Below, piece by piece: positions 37,230 to 46,439 of a DNA stretch of 64,000 nucleotides (the first letter of the stretch is position 1; each line of letters starts with the position of its first letter). The notes beneath the pieces were generated by a model. That model did not search any database. It had not been told where the DNA came from and saw nothing but the letters and a program-made list of their open reading frames with translations. The DNA lies in the NCBI RefSeq assembly GCF_026241895.1, contig NZ_JAPJIV010000002.1, forward strand, positions 248,001 through 312,000. Direction: 5' to 3'. Both the position numbers and the translations under genes were made by a program. Source of the DNA: Pseudomonas sp. RIT-562. Lineage in GTDB: Bacteria > Pseudomonadota > Gammaproteobacteria > Pseudomonadales > Pseudomonadaceae.

Positions 37230-38939
37230 TTAACGCGGTTCGATATGGGCAATCATCAACTGCACGGTTTCATTGCCACGAAACTCGTTGAGGTCGAGCT
37301 TGTAGGCCAGTTCCACCCACTTGATGGTCGGATTGGGCCAGATGTCGCGATCGATGCCGAAGGCGATGCCATCCAGTTTCACCGAACCGCATTCGCTCCT
37401 GAGCACCACTTTCAAGTGGCGTTCGCCAACCACGCGCTGTTCCACCAGCTGGAACATCCCATGGAACAGCGGCTCGGGGAAATGCTGGCCCCAGGGCCCG
37501 GCGTGCCGCAGGGCTCGCGCCAGTTCCAGATGAAATTCCTCGACCGCCAGGGTACCGTCCGACAACAGGCGTCCCGTCAGGTCTTCCTCGCGCAGTTGGC
37601 GGCGCACTTCGGCGTCAAACGCTTCGGCGAACAGTGGGAAATTCGCTTCCGGCAGAGTCAGGCCCGCCGCCATGGCATGGCCGCCGTACTTGCTGATCAG
37701 CGTCGGATGTTGCGCCGCCACCACGCTCAGCGCATCGCGGATATGAAAGCCCTGCACCGAACGCCCGGAACCCTTGAGCAGGCCATCGCCGGCATCGGCA
37801 AAGGCGATGGTCGGGCGGAAATAACGCTCCTTCATTCGCGACGCGAGGATGCCGATCACGCCCTGGTGCCACTCGGGGTCGAACAGGCACAAACCGAACG
37901 GCATGGACTCGACGGGCAAATCCTTGAGCTGGGCCAGCGCCTCACGCTGCATGCCCTGTTCGATGGATTTGCGGTCCTGGTTCATGCCGTCAAGCTGCAC
38001 CGCCATTTCCCGGGCCAGGTCCTGGCTGTCGGTCAGCAGGCATTCGATGCCCAGGCTCATGTCGTCCAGGCGCCCCGCCGCGTTCAGCCGCGGGCCGACG
38101 ATGAAACCGAGGTCGGTGGAGGTGATACGCGCGTGGTCGCGCTTGGCCACTTCGAGAATCGCCTTGACCCCCGGGCGGGCGCGGCCGGCGCGAATCCGCT
38201 CTAGCCCCTGATGCACCAGGATGCGGTTATTGGCATCCAGGGGCACCACGTCGGCGACGCTGCCCAGCGCCACCAGGTCGAGCAGCTCACCAATGTTCGG
38301 CTGTGGCGTGGTCGCGTACCAGCCAAGGTCGCGCAACCGCGCACGCAAGGCCATCAACACGTAGAAGATCACCCCGACACCGGCCAGCGCCTTGCTCGGG
38401 AATGCACAGCCCGGCTGATTCGGATTAACAATGGCATCGGCCAGCGGCAACTCATCGCCCGGCAAGTGGTGATCGGTGACCAGCACCTGCAGCCCCGCCT
38501 GTTTCGCCGCCGCGACGCCCTCGACACTGGAGATCCCGTTGTCCACAGTGATCAGCAGTTGTGGGGTGCGGGTCAACGCGACTTCGACGATTTCCGGAGT
38601 CAGGCCGTAGCCATATTCGAACCGGTTGGGCACCAGATAGTCGACGTGGGCAGCACCCAGCAGGCGCAAACCCAGCACGCCGACGGTGCTGGCGGTGGCG
38701 CCATCGGCATCGAAGTCACCGACGATCAGGATGCGCTGACGCTGCTCCAGGGCGGTCACCAGCAGGTCCACCGCAGCATCAATGCCCTTGAGTTGCTGGA
38801 ACGGGATCAGCCGCGCCAGGCTCTTGTCCAGTTCAGCCTCGGATTGCACGCCTCGTGCCGCGTACAAGCGGGTCAACAGGGGCGGGATATCACCGAGGAA
38901 AGGCAGGATGTCGGGCAGCTGGCGAGGTTCGATGCGCAT
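37230..38939 (-). CDS. recJ: Single-stranded-DNA-specific 5'-3' exonuclease RecJ
   Basis: A 569-residue exonuclease of the DHH phosphoesterase superfamily used in recombination and mismatch repair. Metal-binding motifs: DFDADG (75-80), DNG (133-135), DHH (156-158), followed by LGSVADVVPL and the DHHA1 domain with GGHAMAAG; a C-terminal OB-fold domain (about 450-569) binds DNA. Start ATG 38939. The gene order recJ then yaeQ in front is a Pseudomonas pattern. Confidence 0.96.
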   Translation of the reverse strand: MRIEPRQLPDILPFLGDIPPLLTRLYAARGVQSEAELDKSLARLIPFQQLKGIDAAVDLLVTALEQRQRILIVGDFDADGATASTVGVLGLRLLGAAHVDYLVPNRFEYGYGLTPEIVEVALTRTPQLLITVDNGISSVEGVAAAKQAGLQVLVTDHHLPGDELPLADAIVNPNQPGCAFPSKALAGVGVIFYVLMALRARLRDLGWYATTPQPNIGELLDLVALGSVADVVPLDANNRILVHQGLERIRAGRARPGVKAILEVAKRDHARITSTDLGFIVGPRLNAAGRLDDMSLGIECLLTDSQDLAREMAVQLDGMNQDRKSIEQGMQREALAQLKDLPVESMPFGLCLFDPEWHQGVIGILASRMKERYFRPTIAFADAGDGLLKGSGRSVQGFHIRDALSVVAAQHPTLISKYGGHAMAAGLTLPEANFPLFAEAFDAEVRRQLREEDLTGRLLSDGTLAVEEFHLELARALRHAGPWGQHFPEPLFHGMFQLVEQRVVGERHLKVVLRSECGSVKLDGIAFGIDRDIWPNPTIKWVELAYKLDLNEFRGNETVQLMIAHIEPR

Positions 38940-39003
38940 GGGGTGACGGGTGCTTCTCTTGAATACGTAGGAAAAAACTGATTACCGCGACGGCCGAAGC
39001 CGA

Positions 39004-39546
39004 TCAGCCGCGTTCGCCGCTCAGCCACTGCAGCTGGACTTCGTGCTGACCACGGTCATCGGTCACAAAAATGGTGCCTTCGCTGATCATCACGTCCCAC
39101 TTGATTACGCGCGGCATGTCCTTGGCCAGGGTTTCCAGGACGTCCTGAGGAACAGCAGCGATGTGCACGTTTTTCAGGTTCTTGATCGCTGGGATCACCT
39201 TGGTTTCCCAGACCCGCAGGCTGCCGTAGGCCAGCAGACTGGTGCGCTCGGTGCGACGCGAGCACCAGGTCAGGCGATCGGCGTCCGGCTGGCCGACTTC
39301 GATCCAGTGCAGAACCCGATCATCCAGGCTCTTTTCCCATAGGGCAGGCTCGTCTACGTCCGACAGACCGCGACCGAAAGACAGCTGTTCGTTGTACCAG
39401 AAGGCGTAGGCCAGCAGCCGCACGGTCATGCGCTCTTCGGTTTCCGAAGGGTGCCGGGCGATGGTCTGCTTCACGCTCTCGTAGACGCTGCGGTCGAGGT
39501 CGGTAAGGTTCAGTTCAAACTTGTAGGTCGTGGACGGCTGGGCCAT
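39004..39546 (-). CDS. yaeQ: YaeQ family protein
   Basis: A 180-residue cytosolic protein of the YaeQ family (nuclease-like fold, function unproven; once reported to compensate for loss of RfaH, later disputed). The ATG at 39546 (MAQPSTTYKFELNL) matches the family N-terminus; the longer reading frame adds 11 residues that look untranslated. Sixty-four bases upstream of recJ on the same strand, so possibly co-transcribed. Confidence 0.9.
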   Translation of the reverse strand: MAQPSTTYKFELNLTDLDRSVYESVKQTIARHPSETEERMTVRLLAYAFWYNEQLSFGRGLSDVDEPALWEKSLDDRVLHWIEVGQPDADRLTWCSRRTERTSLLAYGSLRVWETKVIPAIKNLKNVHIAAVPQDVLETLAKDMPRVIKWDVMISEGTIFVTDDRGQHEVQLQWLSGERG

Positions 39547-39691
39547 GAACGGGCTTCTTGATACGAGGAAAGGCGGCAAGTCTAACCGATGCGACCACCA
39601 ATCAACGAATTGTCGCGATGAACCTTGGGCGACTGGCGCCCGGCTATGCTAAAACGCTCTACCAGTCAGCCTTTGTCCTACAGGATCCAGC

Positions 39692-40891
39692 ATGCCGTTC
39701 ACCGCCAAACCGCTCTCAGGTCTGAAAGTCATCGAATTGGGCACCTTGATCGCCGGGCCCTTTGCGTCGCGGATTTGCGGCGAGTTCGGCGCTGAAGTGA
39801 TCAAGGTCGAATCACCTGACGGCGGTGATCCATTGCGCAAGTGGCGCAAAATCTATGAAGGCACTTCGCTGTGGTGGTTTGTTCAGGCGCGCAACAAAAA
39901 ATCCCTGACCTTGAACCTCAAGCACCCCGAAGGCCTGGCCATCCTGAAAAAATTGCTCGGCGAAGCAGACATCCTGATCGAGAACTTCCGCCCCGGTGTC
40001 CTGGAAAAGCTCGGGCTGGGCTGGGACGTGCTGCACGCCCTGAACCCCAAGCTGGTGATGGTGCGACTGTCGGGATTCGGCCAGACCGGGCCGATGAAAG
40101 ATCAGCCGGGCTTTGGCGCAGTCGGCGAGTCCATGGGCGGCCTGCGCTACATCACCGGATTTGAGGATCGGCCTCCGGTGCGTACCGGGATTTCCATCGG
40201 CGACTCGATTGCCGCGCTCTGGGGCGTGATCGGCGCGCTGATGGCCTTGCGTCATCGCGAGGTCAATGGCGGCCAGGGCCAGGTCGTGGACGTTGCACTG
40301 TATGAAGCGATTTTTGCCATGATGGAAAGCATGGTGCCGGAGTTCGACGTGTTCGGCTTTATCCGCGAACGCACCGGCAACATCATGCCGGGCATCACGC
40401 CCTCTTCGATCCACACCAGCGCCGACGGCAAACATGTGCAGATCGGCGCCAACGGCGATGCGATCTTCAAGCGCTTCATGCTGATTATCGGCCGCGAAGA
40501 CCTGGCCAACGATCCTGCCCTGTCCAGCAACGACGGGCGCGACACCCGGCGCGACGAGCTCTACGGGGTGATCGATCGCTGGGCCAACTCGCTGCCGCTG
40601 GACACCATCATCGAGCAATTGAATCAGGCGGACGTACCGGCCAGTCGAATCTTCAGTGCCGAAGACATGTTCGCGGACCCGCAGTACCTGGCCCGGGAAA
40701 TGTTCCTGCAGGCCAAGTTGCCGGACGGCAAGGACTTCAAAATGCCGGGGATCGTGCCGAAACTCTCCGACACCCCAGGGTCCTCGGAGTGGGTCGGCCC
40801 GCAACTGGGCGAACACAATGCCCAGGTACTCAACGACCTTGGCTACGACCAGGCCCAGATCGCCAAGCTGCGCGCAGACGGAGCCATTTAA
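39692..40891 (+). CDS. CaiB/BaiF class III CoA-transferase
   Basis: A 399-residue transferase that moves CoA between carboxylic acids through an aspartyl-CoA intermediate. Family features: N-terminal LSGLKVIELGTLIAGPFASRI, the VIKVESPDGGDPLRKW loop, IENFRPGVLEKLGL, and the likely catalytic Asp in TGISIGDSIAALWG. Acts on a short dicarboxylate or aromatic acid in most relatives; the specific acyl groups cannot be read from sequence. ATG 39692 after ACAGGATCC. It is followed immediately, with only a one-base gap, by a periplasmic-binding-type gene. Confidence 0.88.
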   Translation: MPFTAKPLSGLKVIELGTLIAGPFASRICGEFGAEVIKVESPDGGDPLRKWRKIYEGTSLWWFVQARNKKSLTLNLKHPEGLAILKKLLGEADILIENFRPGVLEKLGLGWDVLHALNPKLVMVRLSGFGQTGPMKDQPGFGAVGESMGGLRYITGFEDRPPVRTGISIGDSIAALWGVIGALMALRHREVNGGQGQVVDVALYEAIFAMMESMVPEFDVFGFIRERTGNIMPGITPSSIHTSADGKHVQIGANGDAIFKRFMLIIGREDLANDPALSSNDGRDTRRDELYGVIDRWANSLPLDTIIEQLNQADVPASRIFSAEDMFADPQYLAREMFLQAKLPDGKDFKMPGIVPKLSDTPGSSEWVGPQLGEHNAQVLNDLGYDQAQIAKLRADGAI

Positions 40892-40892
40892 G

Positions 40893-41789
40893 CTGAAACG
40901 CCTGTTGCCATCTGCCCTGCACAACCGCCCGGCCCTGGCGGCTCTCGCGCTATTGACCGGGCTGGTCGCGCCCAATCTGGCACAGGCCAGGGACACGCTG
41001 ATCTGGCTGCTGCGTGACCTGCCGCCCACGATGATCTTCGAGGGGCCGAAAAAGGGCCAGGGCATCATTGACCAGATGCTGCCGCTGTTGATCGCCGGCA
41101 TGCCGCAATATGACCACGTGCTGATGCGAGTCAACCGTGCCCGCGGCATGCAGATGCTCCAGGAACAATCGTTTACCTGCGATCCGTCATTGGTCTGGAC
41201 CAAGGAACGAGCCCAGTGGATCACCTTTTCACTCCCGGCCTTTCGCGCGGTCAGCAACGGCCTGGCGGTGCGCCAGACTGACCGAGCAGTGCTGGATGAG
41301 TTTGTCAGCGACGGCGAGGTCGATCTGTCGGCGCTGCTGGCCAGCGGTCGAACCAAAGTCGGGATCGTCGCCGAACGCAGTTACGGCCAGCGCATCGACG
41401 CCCTGCTCAAACAGGCATCACCTGCAGCCCTGACTTCCCATCACGGCAACGAAGCCCTAGGCAGCCTGCTGCAGATGCAACGCCTGGGTCGCCTGCAGGT
41501 GGTGTTGGGCTACTGGCCGGAAATCCGTTACCTGGCCAATCGCGAACAGATCACTGACGATCAACTGGCGTTCCTGCCGATCAAGGGCACCGATCAATAC
41601 CTGTCAGGGCACATCGGCTGTTCCCACACGGCACAGGGCAAACAGGCGATCAGCGAGATCAACCAACTGCTGCGCGCATTGCCCCGAGACCGGCTCGACC
41701 CGCTCTACGCCGACTGGCTCGATCCGCAAATGCGCAGCGATTACCTGAAGGACACTCGAGTATTTTTCGAGCATCAGGCGCAGCCGTGA
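40893..41789 (+). CDS. Periplasmic solute-binding-like protein, apparent CTG start
   Basis: A 298-residue secreted protein of the TIGR02285 type, related to amino-acid-binding domains. The reading frame has no ATG in the right place: CTG 40893 gives (M)KRLLPSALHNRP and a signal peptide ending NLAQA|R, with GGAG nine bases upstream; TTG 40905 is the alternative but has no spaced ribosome site. It begins two bases after the CoA-transferase stop, so is probably translated from the same mRNA. Homologues appear in signalling or polysaccharide contexts; role unknown. Confidence 0.75.
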   Translation: MKRLLPSALHNRPALAALALLTGLVAPNLAQARDTLIWLLRDLPPTMIFEGPKKGQGIIDQMLPLLIAGMPQYDHVLMRVNRARGMQMLQEQSFTCDPSLVWTKERAQWITFSLPAFRAVSNGLAVRQTDRAVLDEFVSDGEVDLSALLASGRTKVGIVAERSYGQRIDALLKQASPAALTSHHGNEALGSLLQMQRLGRLQVVLGYWPEIRYLANREQITDDQLAFLPIKGTDQYLSGHIGCSHTAQGKQAISEINQLLRALPRDRLDPLYADWLDPQMRSDYLKDTRVFFEHQAQP

Positions 41790-41809
41790 CAAATCGCAGG
41801 CAAAAAGAA

Positions 41810-41842
41810 ACCCCGAGAAGTGGGGAGACAACTCGGGGTTAA
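41810..41842. terminator. Bidirectional hairpin between converging genes
   Basis: ACCCCGAG / CTCGGGGT stem with a 14-base loop; on the minus strand it is followed by TTCTTTTT, so it best serves the DUF3509 gene, and may also end the plus-strand unit. Confidence 0.65.
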
Positions 41843-41959
41843 ACGTGGCCTACATAAAGACCAGTAACAGCAAGCGGCAAGCACCGGAGCACAATGCTTG
41901 ATCCTACTGTTACATCCTCTGACTGACTGTCCTGCAAATAGGTTCCCGCCTGACGCGAT

Positions 41960-42259
41960 TCAATTTCGACTGGCGAGGAGCTTGTCCTGTGCTGCGTTGC
42001 GCAAGGCTGCGATAACACAGGGTTCCAGACGACCTTCGGCGATCATCAGGTCGCGCCGCAAACCGTCGACCACATCCGTGAGCAAGCGCTTGTCGCTCAA
42101 CTGAGCCTGGTTGAAAGCCCGTTCGACCACGATGGCGCCGGTCGAACTCTTCAGGGTCACCAGGCATTCACCCTGCAGACCCGAAGGGGTCAGCGTGACT
42201 TGATACGGGCTCAGAGCCTCACCGAGCAATAGACTGATACTTTCCAAATCGATCACCAC
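41960..42259 (-). CDS. DUF3509 protein
   Basis: A 99-residue soluble protein of the Pseudomonas-restricted DUF3509 family: the PYQVTLTPSGLQGECLVTLK beta-rich core and the helical AQLSDKRLLTDVVDGLRRDL are recognisable. The start is GTG 42259 (or GTG 42256); GGACTAATGA precedes it, and an out-of-frame ATG overlaps. Function unknown; single gene with its own terminator. Confidence 0.8.
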   Translation of the reverse strand: MVIDLESISLLLGEALSPYQVTLTPSGLQGECLVTLKSSTGAIVVERAFNQAQLSDKRLLTDVVDGLRRDLMIAEGRLEPCVIAALRNAAQDKLLASRN

Positions 42260-42422
42260 TCATTAGTCCGAAAACAAAGTGCCTGGGGCAGGTCTACATT
42301 AAATGACCATCGGCCTCAGAAGAAAGTTCTGAATGGTAACTGCAGGGGCGTCGACGTCTCTGGTTGGTGAAGCATGCATGACGAAGATGACAGGGAAAAA
42401 ACAGCGATGCGCCGCACCAACG

Positions 42423-42449
42423 AAAAAGCCCGTCGGAAGACGGGCTTTT
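42423..42449 (-). terminator. Intrinsic terminator of thrC
   Basis: AAAAGCCCGTC-GGAA-GACGGGCTTTT, T runs on both strands, 20 bp beyond the thrC stop. Confidence 0.92.
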
Positions 42450-42468
42450 CAGTTTGCAGCGTTGTCGC

Positions 42469-43878
42469 TTACAGCGGTTTGCCGCGATTGCCATGCTGGC
42501 TGACGAACGCCTGGACGGCTTTCAGATCGTTTGGCAGGACGGTGCAGCGCTCATCGCGTTCGAACAGGTCAGCGAGGTGCACCGGCAGTTCCAGCGCCTT
42601 GCCGACACCGGCCTTCAGCACCGCATCGGGGAATTTGACCGGGTGGGCGGTGCCCAGGATTACCATCGGGATGTCCAGGCTGCGACGGCATTCGCGCGCG
42701 GCCTTGACGCCGATCGCGGTGTGCGGATCGAGCAGTTCGCCGGTTTGCTCGTAGACTTCGGCGATGGTTTCGCAAGTCTGTGCGTCGTCCACGGCCAGGG
42801 AGTCGAACAGCTTGCGGGCTTCGGTCCAGCGTTCCTGTTCGACGCTGAAACCGCCACCTTGCTTGAAGCTGTCCATCAGCCCGGCGATCGCCGCGCCGTT
42901 ACGACCGTGCAGGTCGAACAGCAGGCGTTCGAAGTTCGAGGAGACCATGATGTCCATCGATGGCGACAGCGTGGCGTGCAGGGTTTCCTTGACGTACTGG
43001 TTGCCGCTCATGAAGCGATGCAGGATGTCGTTGCGGTTGGTGGCGACAATCAACTGGTTGATCGGCAGGCCCATGTTGCGCGCCAGGTAGCCGGCGAAGA
43101 TATCGCCGAAGTTGCCGGTCGGCACCGAGAACGACACCGAACGCGCCGGCCCGCCCAACTGCAGGGACGCGTGGAAGTAGTAGACGATCTGGGCCATGAT
43201 TCGCGCCCAGTTGATCGAGTTCACGGCCACCAGGCGAGTGCCCTTGAGGAAGCTTTGGTCGGCAAAGCTGGTCTTGACCATTTCCTGGCAGTCGTCGAAG
43301 TTGCCTTCGATGGCGATGTTGTGGATGTTCTCGCCAAAGATGGTGGTCATCTGCCGACGCTGCACTTCGGACACGCGGTTGTGCGGGTGCAGGATGAAGA
43401 TGTCGACGTTTTCGCAGTGTTTGCAGCCTTCGATGGCAGCCGAACCGGTATCACCGGAAGTGGCACCGACGATGACCACGCGCTCGCCGCGTTTTTCCAG
43501 CACATAGTCGAGCAGGCGACCGAGCAGTTGCAGGGCGAAATCCTTGAACGCCAGGGTCGGGCCGTGGAACAGCTCCAGGACCCATTCGTTGCCGTTCAGC
43601 TGACGCAATGGAGCGACGGCGCTGTGGGAGAACACGCCATACGTTTCTTCAAGAATCTTTTTGAAATCGGCATCCGGAATGCTGCCGGTGACGAATGGGC
43701 GCATCACCCGGAAGGCCAGCTCGTGATACGGCAGGCCGGCCCAGGAAGCAATTTCTTCCTGGGTGAAACGTGGCAGGTTTTCCGGGACGTACAGACCGCC
43801 GTCGGTGGCGAGACCGGCCAGCAGGACGTCTTCGAAATTCAGGGCCGGTGCCTGGCCGCGGGTACTGATATAACGCAT
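42469..43878 (-). CDS. thrC: Threonine synthase
   Basis: A 469-residue PLP enzyme that converts O-phosphohomoserine to threonine. The PLP-binding lysine is Lys112 in TLAFKDFALQ; the phosphate loop is GATSGDTGSAA, and VPTGNFGD holds the substrate-binding loop. Length is that of the long (class II) bacterial form. ATG 43878 (MRYISTRGQAPAL) is preferred to an upstream start. It is 66 bp after hom on the same strand; the two form a threonine unit. Confidence 0.96.
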   Translation of the reverse strand: MRYISTRGQAPALNFEDVLLAGLATDGGLYVPENLPRFTQEEIASWAGLPYHELAFRVMRPFVTGSIPDADFKKILEETYGVFSHSAVAPLRQLNGNEWVLELFHGPTLAFKDFALQLLGRLLDYVLEKRGERVVIVGATSGDTGSAAIEGCKHCENVDIFILHPHNRVSEVQRRQMTTIFGENIHNIAIEGNFDDCQEMVKTSFADQSFLKGTRLVAVNSINWARIMAQIVYYFHASLQLGGPARSVSFSVPTGNFGDIFAGYLARNMGLPINQLIVATNRNDILHRFMSGNQYVKETLHATLSPSMDIMVSSNFERLLFDLHGRNGAAIAGLMDSFKQGGGFSVEQERWTEARKLFDSLAVDDAQTCETIAEVYEQTGELLDPHTAIGVKAARECRRSLDIPMVILGTAHPVKFPDAVLKAGVGKALELPVHLADLFERDERCTVLPNDLKAVQAFVSQHGNRGKPL

Positions 43879-43944
43879 GACTGGCTCCAATAGACAGTGT
43901 TCGCAAATCCGGGCCCGCACGCGAGCCCGGTGAACGATAACGGC

Positions 43945-45249
43945 TTAGTTCAGGTGCTCGACGCGGATCCGCACAACCGGACCGACCACGCCAGCCAACG
44001 CTTCGAGGGCGGCGATCGCATCGTTGATGTGCTGCTCCAGGACGCGATGAGTCAACAGGATCATCGGCACCAGGCCGTCATGCTCTTCGACTTCCTTCTG
44101 CATGATCGATTCGATGTTGATGCCGCGCTCCGACAGGATGCTCGCCACCTGGGCCAATACACCCGGATGATCCTTGGCCTGAATGCGCAGGTAGTAGGCG
44201 CTTTCACAGGCTTCGATCGGCAGGATCGGATGCGCCGACAGCGAGTCCGGCTGGAAGGCCAGGTGTGGCACACGGTTCTCCGGGTCGGAGGTCATGGCGC
44301 GAACCACGTCCACCAGGTCGGCGATCACCGACGAAGCGGTCGGCTCCATGCCGGCGCCAGCGCCGTAGAACAGCGTCGAACCGGCAGCATCACCGTTGAC
44401 CATCACCGCGTTCATCACGCCGTTGACGTTGGCGATCAGGCGATCGGCCGGGATCAGTGTCGGGTGTACGCGCAACTCGATACCGGCGGCAGTGCTGCGC
44501 GCCACACCCAGGTGCTTGATGCGATAGCCCAGCGCTTCGGCGTAGTTCACGTCGGCGGTGGTCAGCTTGGTGATGCCTTCGGTGTAGGCCTTGTCGAACT
44601 GCAGCGGGATGCCAAAGGCGATGGAAGCCAGGATCGTCAGCTTGTGGGCCGCGTCGATGCCTTCGACGTCGAAGGTCGGATCGGCTTCGGCATAACCCAG
44701 CGCTTGCGCCTCGGCGAGCACGTCTTCGAAGGTGCGACCCTTCTCGCGCATTTCCGTGAGAATGAAGTTGCCGGTGCCGTTGATGATGCCGGCGACCCAG
44801 TTGATGCGGTTGGCCGACAGGCCTTCACGGATCGCCTTGATCACCGGGATACCACCGGCCACCGCTGCTTCGAATGCCACGATCACGCCTTTCTCGCGTG
44901 CCTTGGCGAAGATTTCGTTACCGTGAACGGCAATCAGTGCCTTGTTCGCGGTGACCACATGCTTGCCATTCTCGATGGCTTTGAGTACCAGCTCGCGGGC
45001 AACGGTGTAGCCGCCCATCAGCTCTATGACGATGTCGATCTCAGGGTTCGTGGCCACTTCGAAGACATCGTTGGTAATCGCAATACCGGTCGTTTGGAAC
45101 TGAGGCTTTGGCGTGCGCATGGCAATTTGTGCCACTTCGATTCCACGCCCGGCACGACGAGCAATTTCCTCGGCGTTGCGCTGAAGTACGTTGAAGGTAC
45201 CGCCACCGACGGTTCCTAACCCACAGATGCCTACTTTGACCGGTTTCAC
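43945..45249 (-). CDS. hom: Homoserine dehydrogenase
   Basis: A 434-residue NAD(P)H enzyme that makes homoserine from aspartate semialdehyde, the branch to threonine and methionine. Rossmann motif GLGTVGGGT (9-17), the catalytic domain with GGIPVIKAIREGLSAN, and a C-terminal ACT domain (about 350-434, YLRIQAKDHPGVLAQV) that may give feedback inhibition by threonine. The start is GTG 45249, with GGGGAG six bases ahead; it is one of several GTG starts here. Upstream is dsbC, then xerD. Confidence 0.96.
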   Translation of the reverse strand: MKPVKVGICGLGTVGGGTFNVLQRNAEEIARRAGRGIEVAQIAMRTPKPQFQTTGIAITNDVFEVATNPEIDIVIELMGGYTVARELVLKAIENGKHVVTANKALIAVHGNEIFAKAREKGVIVAFEAAVAGGIPVIKAIREGLSANRINWVAGIINGTGNFILTEMREKGRTFEDVLAEAQALGYAEADPTFDVEGIDAAHKLTILASIAFGIPLQFDKAYTEGITKLTTADVNYAEALGYRIKHLGVARSTAAGIELRVHPTLIPADRLIANVNGVMNAVMVNGDAAGSTLFYGAGAGMEPTASSVIADLVDVVRAMTSDPENRVPHLAFQPDSLSAHPILPIEACESAYYLRIQAKDHPGVLAQVASILSERGINIESIMQKEVEEHDGLVPMILLTHRVLEQHINDAIAALEALAGVVGPVVRIRVEHLN

Positions 45250-45382
45250 TGTGAACTCCCCATAAAACGGCCGACGCATGGTCGGCCGTGAAAACAACCG
45301 CATGCTCGCGGTTCTCTATTAATGGCCCGGCGCAACCGCCGCCGGACCATGATCGTCAAAGGCTGACCGTGACGATGCGAAT

Positions 45383-46114
45383 TTACTTCGCGCCCAGCGC
45401 CAGTTTGGCGACTTGTGGCGCAGGCTGGTAGCCCGGAATGACCTGACCGTCAGCCAAAACGATGGCCGGCGTACCGTTCACGCCGATCGACTGACCGAGG
45501 GCGAACTGCTTGGAAACTGGGTTCTCGCATTTGGCGGCCTTGATTTCCTTGCCGTCGACCATTTTATCCATGGCGGCTTTCTTGTCCTTGGAGCACCAGA
45601 CCGCCTGCAGCTGTTCGTCACCCGGCGAGCCCAGGCCCTGGCGCGGGAACGCGACGTAACGCACTTCGATGCCGCGCTTGTTCAGCTCAGGCACTTCGGC
45701 GTGCAGTTTGTGGCAGTACGGGCAGGTGGTGTCGGTGAACACGGTGATGTGCGACTTGGTTTCGCCGATGGCCGGGTAGACCACGGTTTCAGCGACAGGG
45801 ATTGCGTTGACCAGTTTGGAAACACCCAGGCGCTCGGTTTTCTCGGTCAGGTTGACCGGTTTGCCGTCCTTGAGCTGGAACATGTAGCCCTGCATGACGT
45901 ACTGGCCATCAGCGCTGGCGTAGAGCACACGGCTGCCTTGCAACCTGACCTCATACAGGCCTGCCAGGGGGCTGGCGGAGATGCTTTCTACCGGAACCTC
46001 AAGGTCGAGGTTCGCCAGGCTTTTACGAATGGCTTTGTCAGCCGCGTCATCGGCGACGGCAAAGGTGCTGACCAACGCAATGGCTGCGGCGGCGAAAATC
46101 TGGGTCAGACGCAT
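45383..46114 (-). CDS. dsbC: Periplasmic disulfide isomerase DsbC
   Basis: A 243-residue protein with a signal peptide (cleavage near AVA|DD, residue 22), an N-terminal dimerisation domain (about 25-80), and a thioredoxin fold with active site CPYC (131-134), the cis-proline loop NGTPAIV, and a second cysteine pair (WCSKDK and AKCENP). It rearranges wrong disulfides in the periplasm; DsbD (not in window) keeps it reduced. ATG 46114 follows CAGGAG. Upstream of hom by 133 bp on the same strand. Confidence 0.95.
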   Translation of the reverse strand: MRLTQIFAAAAIALVSTFAVADDAADKAIRKSLANLDLEVPVESISASPLAGLYEVRLQGSRVLYASADGQYVMQGYMFQLKDGKPVNLTEKTERLGVSKLVNAIPVAETVVYPAIGETKSHITVFTDTTCPYCHKLHAEVPELNKRGIEVRYVAFPRQGLGSPGDEQLQAVWCSKDKKAAMDKMVDGKEIKAAKCENPVSKQFALGQSIGVNGTPAIVLADGQVIPGYQPAPQVAKLALGAK

Positions 46115-46439
46115 GAGAACTCCTGAAGGCGGACAAATGGGACGATCAGAACGCCCGTGCCGAAACACCGGGTCACAACCGCCCACCGTGCAAACCGGCA
46201 AAGCCTATCACATAAGGCTGGTGGGGCCGAATGCGGGTGATGCAAGACATCTCGCTGACGGTGGCACGACGCTTTTATGTAGCAGCTGGCGAAGCCTGCG
46301 TCCGGCTGCGCAGCAGTCGTGAAATCAAACGCTGCGGTTGTTCAGTTAAATCGTGAGCTCAGGGTTTACGACTGCTGCGCAGCCGGACGCAGGCTTCGCC
46401 AGCTGCTACACAAGCATGCGGGCGCGGCCAGGGGTTGTG
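46115..46439. other. 325-bp intergenic region between xerD and dsbC
   Basis: Holds the dsbC promoter region and a large inverted repeat at 46278-46410. No gene or small RNA is otherwise recognised. Confidence 0.55.
46278..46410. repeat. R0-like long inverted repeat
   Basis: TGTAGCAGCTGGCGAAGCCT and its complement, with perfect inner continuations (GCGTCCGGCTGCGCAGCAGTCGT), give arms of over 40 bases around a 45-base centre. Third member of the family after 11.5 and 25.2 kb. Confidence 0.88.
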
